From the NCBI GenBank assembly GCA_026745465.1, contig JACYXH010000795.1, positions 1 to 64,000 of the forward strand: a DNA stretch of 64,000 nucleotides, in the 5' to 3' direction. How positions within the stretch are numbered: position 1 is the stretch's first letter; each line of letters starts with the position of its first letter. Shown here piece by piece: positions 17,212-30,442 of the stretch. The position numbers were made by a program, and so were the translations under genes. The DNA is from Lota lota. Lineage: Eukaryota > Chordata > Actinopteri > Gadiformes > Lotidae. Under the pieces are notes generated by a model. That model had not been told where the DNA came from, ran no database searches, and was given only the letters and a program-made list of their open reading frames with translations.

Positions 17212-18539
17212 AACCAAGACAAGACGCTGAATGATTAGAGGTTTCACAGGTTCACTGCAAACTCACACAGGAAATCCCCATCTCACGCATTTAGCACACG
17301 ACTTCACACATACTTGCATTGCAACTTTTGTTAATTCCACTTTGCAACAACCATAGTACAAAAAGTACACTCAGACCAAGTAGTCAGTGGTAATCTTGGC
17401 AATCCCAACAACTGGACCTGAACTGAACCATTTTCAACTGGTTTGCAGTGCAGATTCATTTTGCATGTCATCACAGGCCCTGTTTACACAAGCGTTCAAA
17501 ACCCGATTTCAAATGTTTTATGCAAAGAAAGATGTCTTCTCAATCTGAAATGATGTGAATTCGATTCCTAGTGTAATTCAATTATCAAACATGATTCACA
17601 ACATTATCCATAGTAATGTAATCTAACACAGACACTCCTCCATTTCTCCGATTATTTTGGAAAACTGAAATTTGTCATATCTAGTGGGAATCCCTTGTAA
17701 ACTACACCTTTGTCTATACAGGCTCAAACAATTGTGAGTGCGTTGTGCCGTTGTTTTAAACAGATGAAGTTTTAAATCTAGGTTAAATAACTGTTGTATT
17801 CCTCTGGTTTAAACAGGGCCACAGTGTGCTATGCTGTATTTCAGAGTTGTGTCAGTGTTCGTAGTGGGCCACGCACTGGTGGGTTCTATGTGTATTAGTG
17901 ACTATGTACAGTTGTGTGAAGGGATTCTTTTCCATGAGTAGTTCTGGTTGTGGTTATGTGACTTGAGTTGGTAGTGTTTCAGACAGTAGATAATGTTAAT
18001 GGTGATGATTGTTTCAGATTGTTCTTCAATTAAGGTTTTGAAATAGGTTTGCCCAATGCAAATGCTTCCATGTGAGCTAAATGTGATTAAAATGACCAAT
18101 TAATTTAATGTTCAATAAACCATTTACCAGGAAACATGTTTCCAGAATAAGTTTAATAATAGTTAGATACTTGTTTAATAACCCTTGTATGTCGAGTCTT
18201 CTTCAAACTCTAGTAGGCTAAACCTAAGAGGGACATCCAGCTCCCTTCCTGGATATCCTTTATATCTTATATAATAATCATGAATAATAATGAAATAAAA
18301 CAATGAAAGTCATTGAAAACATGACACCAAAATTTGCTTCATACTTATTTTCACAAATGGATAAACAGCAAGAAAAGATTAATTGAATTATGAGGAAGTT
18401 GATGGTTTTGAAAAAAACTGCACAAAACACTTCCCCATAAAACCCAGCAGCTCTCTCAAAGTTTAGTTAACAAACGTCAACTTAATTCACAAATGTATTC
18501 AGAGTTTTTTAAATTTGGAAAGAACACGCAGTAGGCCTA

Positions 18540-18822
18540 CCAAATCACAATGATACATCGTCATGAATCATTATGTATCATCATGATAAATGAAAAAAGA
18601 CACCAACATGAGTTTTTATTATCTGTTTAGTAAATGGATAAATAGAAAAGAATGCAACATTAGCATCAACAACAATGCTGATTGTTGTGTGATATAAAAC
18701 CACAAACCACTTCTTCCTAAACCGACTTATAAAGAAGACCCAGTAGGCCTACCCCCATCACATCACACCCCAGACAGCTCTCTGTCTTGGGCTTTGGCCA
18801 TTACAAATAATCAGTCGGGACA
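18540..18822 (+). promoter_or_regulatory. Lectin copy B upstream region with TATA box
   Basis: TTATAAAG at 18727-18734 lies 96 bp before the ATG at 18823, in a context almost identical to unit A. The TGATACAT/ATGTATCA palindrome is kept near 18550-18585. Confidence 0.5.
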
Positions 18823-19321
18823 ATGGAGGACATCTACGTCAACGTTGACATGCTTAAACCTTCGACAGCTTCACCAAACCAGCCAGGTAAAACTAGTACA
18901 GATCATAACGATGACAACATCCATAAAATTAACAATGATGATATAATTACATTTTTCCTCTAGTGTGATGTTTATTTGTGTGAAACACAAACAGGTGTAG
19001 CGTCTTCCTCTCTCTGTTTGTTTCCAAACCCAGGTCCCCTGAGACCCAGAGCGATGGGAACAGGGAGGAGTTGGTCGAGACCTGCGTTACTTGGTCTGGG
19101 GCTTCTGTGTGTTATTCTTCTGGCTGGACTCCTGGTCCTTGGTTTACGATGTGAGTTTGGTTCTCGTTCATGAATAAACACCACGGTCTGAATCATTGAG
19201 GACATCTTTAAAACCTTTTTTAAATCCCAATCTATTCAGACGGGAGTTTTGGATAAACTTATTCAAAGATTTTTGTTTCTAAAGTTTTACTAAACATCAG
19301 ATTTGAGACTTTGTCTAGTCC

Positions 19322-19359
<38 letters not shown>

Positions 19360-20950
19360 TGTGGGTCCTGAATAAACAATAACTGAGACATAGCGAGTTT
19401 CTGTGGTTTAAAATTAGTATTTATAGAGATATGAATGTCTCTTCATAATTTCAGATTCCGTCACAGTACAGGATCTCTCTGTGATCCAGTCTGAATTGAC
19501 AGAGCGACAGATTGAACTCTCTACCTTGGTGGAGGAGAGAAACCAGCAGAATTCAAGCCTCTTCACCCTAAAGCAGAGGTTTGATGAACAGCAGAAGGAG
19601 AACATCAAAATGAGTGAGCGTTTGGAATGTAACTGTAGCTACGCTGGCTTCGTGTGTTTGTCGACCTAGAGCAGAAAGAGCATTGAAAAGCAAAACCTTG
19701 ATACGTTTGTCTAGATCCTAAACAAACCTTTTCTAAATGTTCATGAGTATTTCTTGCATTTGTTGAAGCCTTGCTCTGCTGTGTCTTTCTGTGTAGTTCT
19801 GCGATGGCTTTTCCCCAGCATCCCCATCACGATATGTTCTGGCAATTGCAGCATGTTTTGGGCAAAAAAGCCATTCATTGTCAGAGTTTTTCTAGTTTGA
19901 TAATTTCTCACCACAGATGAGACATTCTAAAAATGTTTTCCCTCACAGACTGTACTTCATTTTTGCGTTGAAGCCATATTAAAGCTCAGAAAACAGACTC
20001 AATGCTCTGGCTGAGATAATGGTTACTGTCAGGCGTGTTCCAGCACCTGGGACCATTCCACACATTTACACTGATAAATATATACATATATATATTTATA
20101 TAATGTTTTTGAATAGGCCTATATATATTTTATTTCATAATTTGTGGTGTAGCGTTTTTAAGATTTGAGAATGTATAAATAGGATACCTATAGATAGAGC
20201 CTGGGGTTCCTGCCCCCTGTACTGGTGCATCATAAAGGGCTAGTATAGCTTATGTGGCTTGTGTAGGGCTTATGTAACAGCTGTACTGCTGGAATAGGGG
20301 ATTGGGATTGGCTCATTTAGTCCCTACTTTACCTCATAGACAAAAGGTGCCCAGAGGGATGGAGGAAGTTTGAGAATTCCTGCTATCATCACTCGGACCA
20401 GCGGAATTCCTGGAATAACAGCAGGAAGGATTGCATGAAGAAAGGAGGTGATCTGGTGGTTATAGACAGCTCCCAGGAACAGGTAACAACCCCCCCCCCC
20501 CCCCCCCCCCGAAATACACTCCCCCCACCTCTGATGGTTTTCACATATTGTTCCTTGTAAACCAATGGAATTCAGTCCTGTTTAAGTGAATCAAAAAGAG
20601 GACCAACTGAAAAATAACCTATAGTCTTTATGTTCACATTGGCAGCTGTTCTAAAGGAAAACTCAGTTCTCTCTCTGATATACTTGACCTCTGATGGATC
20701 AGTGGATCAGTGGATCTTGATGTACATGCTAACATGAAGTTAAATTAGGACTTAAGGGAGCAATCAATACAGAAAATATAATGACTAATTAGTAATTGTT
20801 TGTTGTGTTAATGTGTTCCAACAGAAGTTCCTCTCTAAGTATAAGGCAGATCATTGGATTGGTCTGAGTGAGTTGGAGCAGGAAGGGACCTGGAAATGGG
20901 TTGATGGAGCACCACTGATTCTAAGGTGAGAGAGAGAGAACATACCCTAA

Positions 20951-21019
<69 letters not shown>

Positions 21020-21332
21020 CTTCTGGTCATGAACCAACTCAAACTAATGTGATCAATACGCAATATGTTAATAATTCAGATTGTTATATTTTATTTATTG
21101 AATTATCTGAATTGTTTCATTATACAAAATAAATGTTTTCACAATCTGTTTCTCTGTAAGCTACTGGGAGAAACGTCAGCCTGATAATGGCAACAACGTT
21201 CCAGAACACGGGGACGAAGACTGTGTCCATATCATAGGACATGTCAAGTGGAATGACATTTCCTGTGATGCCAACCTACAATGGATCTGTGAAAAATCGA
21301 CAGAAGACGCGCAGATCTCAATGGCTCAATAA
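18823..21332 (+). CDS. C-type lectin receptor copy B, intact, 251 aa
   Basis: Exons are 18823-18886, 19034-19150, 19455-19613, 20340-20482, 20825-20925 and 21161-21332. They sum to 756 nt with consistent phases (1,1,1,0,2). The protein is a type II membrane receptor. It has a tail with Tyr5 (DIYVNV, a YxxV motif lacking the usual hydrophobic -2 residue of an ITIM), TM about 39-59, a coiled neck 61-113 with a glycosylation site Asn93, and a CTLD 117-240. The CTLD has six cysteines (117, 128, 145, 216, 230, 238). WIGL is at 172-175, QPD at 201-203 and WND at 225-227. QPD plus WND is the calcium and galactose-type sugar signature in this family. ATG is chosen because copies A and B share the leader and exon 1. 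It is CD209-like or ILLR-like; orthology is not settled. This is the only copy with no visible defect. Confidence 0.88.
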
Positions 21333-22009
21333 TCAGTGTTTATGGGTTGTCGTTGCTGGCTTGCATGAGTGTATTTTATAATCAGGACTCTGAAAATGGC
21401 ATGTACCTTATTGATAGTTTGGCGTGTGCAGCAGTCATCGCTACAGTAGTTGTTGTCCCCTGGTCCTAATGCCTGCTGAGTTTTATGAGAGAAATATACC
21501 CATTCTCTTTATGAATGGTGTTGAATTAAGTTGAATTGCACTTTTGAATAATAATAATATTAATACTAAAAACAAAATACATCCATTTGTAGGATGACTC
21601 AATCACTCAACATGGCTCATTGAAAATAATCATTAAATAATTGTCTAATAAATAAATTAGGTAAATGCCATTTACTTCCCAATGGTTGAACACTTACTTT
21701 TTACACAAAACATGGAAATGTAGTACGTTATTTAGTTGAAGGACCGCTGAAGTTCCCTAAATATATCTTCATAAATATATATTTAGAGAAAGGGAAGGAA
21801 CGTTTCAAAATACAGATTAGATTAGTTTTCTACCATTTCTTTAATTCATGGTGGTTTCAGTAATCCCATGGTACCTAAAAGCATACATAATCTTGATAAC
21901 TAATGTCATCTTTGACTTTCAGATAGAACAGAAGGAAACTTACAGGTGACTATCATCAATGATTCTCCACTGACAGCAGCAGCGTGATGATGTAGAGTGT
22001 TATTTTAGG
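21333..22009. other. Lectin B 3'UTR and spacer
   Basis: No gene is seen. Candidate AATAAA signals lie at 21647-21656, about 320 bp after the stop. The stretch is collinear with unit A. Confidence 0.5.
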
Positions 22010-22013
22010 AAAT

Positions 22014-23123
22014 TGTAGAAGTTAGATCAAAATCCACAGCAAGTTTCCAGTCTGATTATTTCAAAAAGACAGTGGAGTCAATACTTCACGCTCAACACTT
22101 TATTTGTGGGCTCACGCAGGAAACCCTTAACAACCACCAGAGTCCTTCCGTGGTCACAAAAGTCCCTGCTTAATTCTGCTTGTAAAATCCTGCGTACTCT
22201 CCCATTATTCTCGTCCCATGCTTTTCCCATTAACGTTTTTTCATTTATCAAAAAACACAGTAACTCAAAGCACATGACAAGGGCGGGGCTCTCGGTTACC
22301 TCCAAATATTACCTGTTATCATACAAAAAGGTGTAACCCACAGATTGCTATTGGGTTACTGGTATTCAAACGAGCCAATCACAAACCGCCTAAACTCTCT
22401 CAAGGCTAAAGACTTGGCAGGGTGTGATACCTGGGCCAGATGGGCCCCCGACCTGTTGATCTGAAGGGGGTCTGTCGTTGGGCTGTGAGACAAGGGAAGG
22501 GCCATTAGGTTTGGAGATAGACGTCTGGCAAGGAGACTACACATTAATAGTTTGAACAACTCCTCAAGTGTAGTGGAGGGATGGTGGCCGATGTTTGGCA
22601 GGGAGGGGGATTAATAACAGAATAAAGGTAAATACACATTTATCAACTAAAAGTGGGGGTCAGAGAAAGGGATCTGGCAGGGAGGGGCGTGAGGGCAGGG
22701 AGGGGGATTAATACCGATGTTTGGCAGGGAGGGGGATTAATAAAATTATGATGGTAAATACACACAGACCAACCAAAAGTGGGGGTCAGAGACAGGGATC
22801 GGATCTTGGGCTGCAAGACAAAAAAATGGACCACTAACACCGACCCCTCGGTTGCTCCATTGCTCAATTGCTTTAAGAACAAAAGGGGTTTAGAGACAGA
22901 CGTCCGGCAGGGAGGAGGATGAGAACACGATAAAGGTAAATATACTGTACATATCAACTTAGACTGAAGTTCAGAGAAAGGGATTTGGTAGGGAGGGCGA
23001 GAGGGCAGGGAAAAGCTGTCGTCAACTACCAATGGGGGCCAGAGACAGGGCTCTGGAAGGGAGGGGGGGAACAGCGTGAAGCGAAGCCATATCTAACTTT
23101 AACAATTAATACAATCCTCCACA
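22014..23123 (-). mobile_element. Solo LTR of an endogenous retrovirus, 1110 bp
   Basis: The segment is absent from unit A. It begins TGTAGAAG, ends CCTCCACA and is flanked by a 4-bp duplication AAAT (22010-22013 and 23124-23127). On the minus strand AATAAAGTGTTGAGCG gives a polyadenylation signal near the 3' end, so the LTR points leftward. The U3 part has GGCAGGGAGGGG repeats. A 4-bp duplication suits a gamma/epsilon-type retrovirus. No internal genes remain. Confidence 0.75.
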
Positions 23124-23589
23124 AAATACAATGCAAATAAATGGAATTGAATTGATCTTTCTTGTTACAATTCTTATGCACCCTGCACTTATTAATTTAC
23201 ACATATATATTCTTTATTGTCCATTTTGTGATTGCAAAGGGCAGACATCAATTTGATATCTGCTATTGAAAAGGGTACATTAAATCACAGCCAGCCAGGA
23301 CACATTCAAATATAATATATATGTATATTGTATGTATATTGTCTTTCTACTATGCACTTATTTATCACAATTAGTTATATACATTGAATAAAAATGTGAA
23401 GCAGCTTGTCTGTGCCCTTTCCTCCTGTGTTGTCCTTGCATGAAGTCTCCACCACGTTTTTCTGTGCTGCATGGGGATGCTCCAAACGCTCAGAGAAAGG
23501 AGTACAGATGTACAAATGGTTGGATCAATCGAACTAATCAAAGATTACAATGACAAAAAATACGTGAAGTTATCATATTCAAACACTGC

Positions 23590-23845
23590 AAAGGTGGTAA
23601 ATATGCGCCGCTCCCCCCCTGTCAGAACGCGCAATCTCATAGTCGACATCCCCTACCCACCGTACGAAAACAAAAGCTCCTTGTAATTTTGAGCTGGATG
23701 TAGGAAGCAATACAAGTACTTTATCTCCTGGTGCGAATTGTCTCAGCCGAGTACCTCTGTTATACAGCCGCTGCTGACGTGCGGGATCTAACCGCGGCCT
23801 TAACTTGATGCTTTTTCCCATCCAACGAATTTCCACGGTCACGGT
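23590..23845 (-). mobile_element. Gypsy remnant, unit B
   Basis: This is the same insertion site as 9565-12552 in unit A but with a different internal deletion. A protease edge (TVEIRWMGKSIK) is joined to the end of integrase (LYNRGTRLRQFAPGDKVLVL, VGDVDYEIARSDRGG). Unit A keeps the middle and lost this end. Confidence 0.8.
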
Positions 23846-24169
23846 TACGAAACTGTACTTTCTTTATTTCACCTGCTGAACATTTTATCCTCCTGGTTCC
23901 ATAATGTCCGTCATGGTAGATTTTGCTGTGTGGTGAACATTTCTTGAAAAAATGTCTTCTTCAGAACCATAGCTTTAAACGGATTTGATATTCATGATAT
24001 TTCACGTGTCTGATCTTAAATGTAACAGAGATTTTTGATTAATTAAATTATCAAACATTATTATATCAACCACAAGTCAGCTTCAGAAGGGAACAGAACC
24101 TGAAACTTGGCATGCACATAGAGGACACCTTCCTAAACAGGTGACAAAAGTCTGGTGACGATATCTCAA

Positions 24170-24286
24170 TCCATGACGTCACAGTATCAATTAAAGTTGT
24201 TGCTCTTAAGCGTAATGCACCACTTTACCAGCAGGTGGCAGGATATCACTCATAAACGGCATCTACTATTAAACCTGTGTGTGTGT

Positions 24287-24372
<86 letters not shown>

Positions 24373-24416
24373 GGCTCTGTTTGTGTGTGTCTATGCCTTT
24401 GTGTGTGTCTCTCTGT

Positions 24417-24458
<42 letters not shown>

Positions 24459-24861
24459 TTTGCGTGTGAGTGTTGGTTATGAAAGTACAAAAAAACTGTG
24501 CTGAAGAACTAAGATGGTGGATATTGCAGCACTTTTCCAGCAGTTGACAAAATATCACAGAAAACGACATCTACCATCAAACCTGTGTGTGTGTGTGTCT
24601 CTCTCTGTCAGTTTTCTTATATTTCAAAGTATAGAAATTTGAAAAATAAAATTGGATGCATTGTTTTGAAATTTGCCCAAGGTCTCGCTCCAAGCACATA
24701 GGGGACACCTTCCTCAACATGTGAAAAACGTTTGGTGTCGATATCTCATTCCATGATGTCACAGTGTTAATTAAAGTCATTGCTCAGTAGTAATGCACCA
24801 TTTCGCCAGCAGATGGCAGAATATCACACAATAACTGCATCTATTATGAAACCACTGTGTC

Positions 24862-24919
<58 letters not shown>

Positions 24920-25070
24920 TGTGTGTGTGTGTGTGTGTGTGTATGTCTCTCTCTCTCTCTCCATCTGTCTGTGTGTGTCTGTGCCTTTGCGTTGTTTCTC
25001 TCTATGTCTTTGTGTGTCTGTCTTTTTCTTTGTGTGTGCATGTCTGGTTCTTTATATTTCAAAATGGATG
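24170..25070 (+). repeat. Microsatellite cassette, unit B
   Basis: Three flank blocks with (GT)n tracts at about 24277-24372, 24420-24455, 24583-24598 and 24865-24942, collinear with 12860-13760. Tract lengths differ between units. Confidence 0.8.
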
Positions 25071-25802
25071 CATTGGTTTGACGTTCGCCTATCCAAACTG
25101 AGGCTTTACTACAACGCAGGCTGGGCCATAATGGGGTACACACATCATTTCTCAATAGTCAGTGTTGAAGGTGGCTGTTGACACTGTATACTTTAGAAAC
25201 ATAGTTGGTGATTATTTTGATGTGTATACTTTATAAAGGCATACAAAGGCAATTTTACCACACCAACCAAGCTCACTATATCTGCCACGTAGGGAAGACT
25301 GATCCTTCTCAAAATATAGTGCATTTTGCTTTGGCAGATATACAAAAAAGCCAGTGCCTCACCAGCCACGAACCTCACGTCACTGGTTCCATCCTCTGTG
25401 TGGAGAAAGTCCAGCTCCGGTTGTGAGGGAAACCCCATAGCTGGGATTTTCTCCAGCCCAGTGGCAAATGTAAGGATGTCTTCCAGGCTCAGTGGCGTTT
25501 CTCCAGCTATTCACTGATGGCAAAAAAATATTTTTGCCATCAATGAACTTGTAATAATGTAAAGAAAACTAAGTTATTTTACTGTTTAAATTATAATAAA
25601 TTAGGGGAATATTGCACTCTTAAATAGACTAGACTATTAACATGCTTTTGTGTTGGTCTGAACAACAGCACATGAACAACTCAAAGTACCATCATGTGTA
25701 CACAGATAACACCACTTGCCCTCTGCAAGAGTTAGCTACTGATAGCCATTTGTGTTTCACTCTCTGAATCTGTAAATGTAAGGAGAAGTAAAAGAAGAGA
25801 TG

Positions 25803-25975
25803 CACTGGCAGGTGAGGATAACACTGGCAGGTGGAGGTAATGCACTTGCAGGTGGAGGTAATGTACTGGCAGGTGGAAGTGGTTGCACTGGCAGGTGGAG
25901 GTAATGCACTGGCAGGTGGACGTGGTTGCACTGGCAGGTGGAGGTAATGGACTGGTAGGTGGTCGTGGTTGTCAG
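25803..25975. repeat. Minisatellite, unit B
   Basis: CACTGGCAGGTGGAGGTAATG-type units, matching 14505-14672 with altered copy order. Confidence 0.8.
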
Positions 25976-26521
25976 TTTTCTCAGAGTCAGTATTTGCCAG
26001 CAACTCCTGAAATGATCAGACAATCAGTATTCTTTACTTACTTAGATGTGCAGTGCTGCTCAAAGTGTTGTAGTACTCATGTTCAGATTTTTGTGACTCA
26101 GTTTTGTATGGGAAATCTAGCAAACAAGCAAGCTTTCTCACCATTCTACAGTCAGTGGTAATACACATTAACAAAGACAATGATAATCAAGTTCTGCACT
26201 CAGATTCTAACATGGTGACGCAGACGTTAAGTGACTCCAACATTGTAACACACACACACACACATCTGGACTTGGTTGCTTAACAGCCACAGCACATACA
26301 ATGCACAGGGCCCATCAATTCCATTATCCTTTATGGCACCTGTGCAGCTGCTGTAGATGGAGTTATGTGACATCGCCAGCTGCACAGAAAAGATCTCAGT
26401 TGTCATCTCATCAGTCCCGGCAAAAGCCACAAGATGCTGCGTGAAAATATCGAATAACCTTTCCCTCACAATGAAAGAAAAGTTCACGATTATTGGATGA
26501 CTACAGATAACAATTACCTGG

Positions 26522-26981
26522 TGTCAGCTCCTCCCTTTTGAGACTCAGTGACTATGTGGCCTCCTGCTGGTTATTTTCTGCTTTTGTCCACCATGTGCCT
26601 ACTTCTGTTGTGCCCCCGGCTCCGCCCCTCACCTGTACACCCTGCCACTGTCTGTTTCCCGCCCTTTTTCCTGCTCACCTGTTCGTCATTGTGCTAATCA
26701 CTCATCCTATTTATGTCCTGTCAGTTCAGTTCAGTGTGCCCTGTATTCTGTCTGTTTGATTCCTGCCTGCTTTTTGGATTTGCCTATGGTTTTGACCTTT
26801 GCCTGCCCCTGGACTGCCCTACTGACGGTGACCTGGCTCTTTTGCTAGTTTGGATATGCATTCCTCCTGAGAAATAGGAGTTAATTGTTGTTATTGATTG
26901 AGCTGAAGACTTGCTCTGCCTCAAATAAATCTTTTGGACTTATTCTGCTTTTGGGTTTGTATTTCACAAACCTTCCTGACA
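26522..26981 (+). mobile_element. Solo LTR, 460 bp
   Basis: The segment is absent from unit A. It runs from TGTCAGCTCC to CTTCCTGACA and is flanked by ACCTGG on both sides (26516-26521 and 26982-26987; 5 or 6 bp). It contains an AATAAA at about 26923, so orientation is plus. No internal sequence remains. Confidence 0.8.
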
Positions 26982-27342
26982 ACCTGGAATGGCTGAGACA
27001 CATCAAATCTCCTGAGAATTGTTCTCCCCTCTGGGTACTTGAACTGTATCGCCACACCAACATCAGGCTCCTCTACAGAGTTGATGAGGCTAATTCTATC
27101 TAGTATCGCCTTAACATGGTAATGGGAACGTTCGAATTCGATCCAATGTAATGAATTACGTTCAACATAAATGAGCTCATGTTTGTATTCATCATGCTCA
27201 GTATGTTTCTTTCTCCAGCGCTGCTCGCCATCCCCATTTTGTCTCATCTCATATTGTAATAAATTTTTTTTAAATGTCATTACATTAGTAAAGTCTGTTA
27301 GTAACAAAAAATTTAAAGATTTATCATAATTCCCAGCAAGTG

Positions 27343-27817
27343 TGTCGTACATGCAATGTGTCTTAGATCCAGTTGAGGTTCAAGCCAAACGTTGAAGTTT
27401 CATTGAGGTATTTATTTACACAAACTGCAGCACTGACAAGAACGATGACAGGAACTAACATATCAAATAGATGTCAAGGATGAACTACATTAACTGTGAC
27501 TAAACCAACCCTCCCCAACACTGACACACACCACGCTTATAAATACACATAAATGGCGCACATAAATAGTGGAAATGTATTGCGGGCTTGCCCTTAATGC
27601 AGGAGAACTGTGGTGAGTACGATGACTGAAGTTGTGACATTACTGATTTCTGCTACTGGTTGATATGAATGGATTTGACAGGGAATACAGAAAACAAAAT
27701 ATAAACATGCGCAAATGTCCATGCGATAGTTTAAAATAGTCTGTCGGCTTCCATGCCGTAGCACTCGGTCTGTAGCGCTGTACCAGAGGTACCACCAGTG
27801 ACGATCGCTTCATCACA
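27343..27817 (-). mobile_element. Solo LTR, 475 bp
   Basis: The segment is absent from unit A. It starts TGTCGTACAT, ends TTCATCACA and is flanked by the 5-bp duplication AAGTG (27338-27342 and 27818-27822). A minus-strand AATAAA near 27405 and a TATA-like TATTTATAAG suggest minus orientation. Confidence 0.7.
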
Positions 27818-27968
27818 AAGTGACTTAATGTTCTTATCCTCGCTCTATCAATTTGAAGAGAGCGAGTGTATTCATTGTCCTGCTGTTGGCGCAACTCTCT
27901 TCATGCCTGCAAATTCTACACTATAAAACGTATACTTTTTCTAAGCCACCTGTGGGTATTTAGACATG

Positions 27969-29152
27969 CACTATATTGCCTATATTGACTATTCAATTCA
28001 GGTGTTGCAAACACTTCCATGGCCACAGGTGTATAAAATCAAGCACCTAGGCATGCAGACTGCTTCTACAAACATTTGTGAAAGAAAGGGTCGCTCTCAG
28101 GAGCTCAGTGAACTCAAGCATGGTACCGTGATAGGTTGCCACTTGTGCAATAAGTCTATTTGTGAAAACTGTTAGTGGTATTATAGCAAAGTGGAAGCAA
28201 TTGGGAACAACAGAAACTCAGCCATGAAGTGGTAGGCCACATAAAATCACAGAGCGGGGTATACGCAGGCTGAGGCGCACAGTTTGCAGAAGTTGCCAAC
28301 TTTCAGTCAATGGCTACAGACCTCCAAACTTCGAGTGCCCTTCAGATTAGCTCAAGAACAGTGCGTAGAGAGCTTCATGGAATGGGTTTCCATGGCCAAA
28401 CAGCTGCATCCAAGCCTTACATCACCAAGTGCAATGCAAAGCGTCGGATGCAGTGGTGTAAAGCACACCGCCACTGGACACCAGAGCAGTGGAGACGTGT
28501 TCTCTGGAGTGACGAATCACGCTTCTCTGTCTGGAAATCCGATGGACGAGTCTGGGTATGGCGGTTGCCAGGAGAACGGTACTTGCCTGACTGCATTGTG
28601 CCAAGTGTAAAGTTTGGTGGAGGGGTGATTATGGTGTGGGGTTGTTTTTCAGGGGTTGGGCTTGGCCCCTTAGTTCCAGTGAAAGGAACTGTGAATGCTT
28701 CAGCGTGCCAAGACATTTTGGACAATTTCATGCTCCCAACTTTGTGGGAACAGTTTGGGGATGGCCCCTTCCTGTTCCAACACGACTGCGCACCAGTGCA
28801 CAAAGCAAGCTCCATAAAGACATGGATCAGCGAGTTTGGTGTGGAGGAACTTAACTGGCCTGCACAGAGTCCTGACCTCAACCCGATAGAACACCTTTGG
28901 GATAAATTAGAGCGGAGACTGCGAGCCAGGCCTTCTCGTCCAACATCTGTGCCTGACCTAACAAATGTGTTTCAACAAATCCCATAAAAACACTCCTCAA
29001 CCTTGTGGAAAGCCTTCCCAGAAGAGTCGAAGCTGTTATATCTGCAAAGGGTGGGCAGACTCTATATTAAACCCTACGGATTAAGAATGGGATGTCATTA
29101 ACCTTCATATGCATGTAAAGGCAGGCGTCCCAAAACTTTTGGCAAGATAGTG
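27969..29152 (+). mobile_element. Tc1-type DNA transposon
   Basis: The ends are CACTATATTGCC on the left and GGCAAGATAGTG on the right, which are inverted repeats. The insertion is at a TA that is intact on the right (29153-29154) and in unit A, but reads TG on the left. It sits inside the UBX/HECT remnant of unit B. Confidence 0.85.
28310..28987 (+). pseudogene. Tc1 transposase, N-terminally broken
   Basis: The catalytic domain has the three acidic residues in context: [18 protein letters not shown] and [13 protein letters not shown]. The DNA-binding part is out of frame. An upstream piece reads ERKGRSQELSELKHGTVIG to a stop at 28171-28173. The ending [11 protein letters not shown] is followed directly by a stop, earlier than in typical copies, with related sequence continuing to about 29080. 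It probably makes no active enzyme. Confidence 0.85.
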
Positions 29153-30261
29153 TAAGTTATATGGAGAATATGATCATTTTTTATAAGATCAGATCCATCA
29201 TCGCCGACTGTCATAACATTTACCTAATATATATTTACCTAATAGCACGTAGTTAAGCACAATTCTTTATCCAGTACCACTACACCCAGAAACCTAATAT
29301 ATGGCACAGTATCTCTGACCATGGGGACTGATGTGACACATTTCAGAGCATATTTACATTTAAAAACACATATTTAATACATCATTGTATCGCAAACCGA
29401 TCACCATATTTTCTGTGGTTTACCCCTCGAATGTAAGAACTTACGTTTTGAGAATCAGCATTGCTGTTATCTGCAGGGACTTCTGCGTTGATGGCATCTT
29501 CACGGACTTCCTGTAAAATACAGAAGAAGACTCCTGGGTCCTACATCTGCCATTACATTTGAATGCTTAAATTGCACTTCACTTAACACTAAAATATTTA
29601 GGCTGCATTTTGACTAAGTGTTTCCTCTTTTGGGACCGATTCTCTGACCTGAAAAAAAGGAACTAAATAGTTGAGTCATGCAGGTCATTGTAAAGGATTT
29701 GGCGCCCAGAGATCAGTCGAGGTTGTTGTAGGGACGTTGACCCTACAACATTTTTATTTAGCCCTTGGTGATGCTGGTTCACAGCTATGCTGCAGCAAAC
29801 ATAAACAAGACAGTAGCAAATATTCAGTGCTGGGGGAAGTCATTGCTTCAAAAGCACTAGTTGGAGGAGACATGATTTAAAGCTTGTAATTACAATTGTT
29901 AATTCATATACTTACAGTTGGTCTAATGTAGATGAAGGAGTGGCCAACATCAGGACATGCTCTTATTGCAGAGGGCCACAAGGAGGCTAAATTGAGCAGA
30001 ATAATCCGTCTTCGCCTGTCCACTTTGGCCAGGCTGAATTCAGGATCCCGAACTTGAGGGAATTCTTACCTAATTGTCTCAATGAATTCTGTCTCTGACA
30101 ACGATAGAGGCGCCACCAATATTTTAAGTGTTATCCCAGCTACATAGAAAGACAAGAAGAAACACAAAGGTGTGGGTAAGAAAATGCACACTTACACACA
30201 CACACACACACACACTCACAAACGTGTGTGTGTTTTTGTGTGTGTTTGTATGTGTGTGTGT

Positions 30262-30298
<37 letters not shown>

Positions 30299-30442
30299 TG
30301 CGGGCATCCTGAGGCACAGCGATGCTGCTAGGGTCTGCAGGGGATAAGGATGGTGGGGGAATATAATTTTAGCACACACTCCACAAACATATGTATTGGA
30401 AGGGTGTGTGTGGGCTAAGCCTAAAGAAGCATCTTGTTGCAG

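Larger units (their letters stand above)
25193..30125 (-). pseudogene. UBX/HECT-like gene remnant, unit B
   Basis: This is the copy of 13930-16705. Pieces right to left are 29970-30125, 29455-29520 region exons, 27830-27894 (QQQDNEYTRSLQIDRARI), 26993-27240 (YKHELIYVERNSLHWIEF, FKYPEGRTILRRFDVSQPFQ), 26270-26487 (FAGTDEMTTEIFSV) and 25193-25510. Two solo LTRs (26522-26981 and 27343-27817) and a Tc1 element (27969-29152) interrupt it, so it cannot be translated as one protein without exceptional splicing. Confidence 0.5.

Noticed and set aside
28417..28881. Minus-strand frame opposite the Tc1 transposase
   Set aside because: Shadow of the transposase reading frame with no family features.
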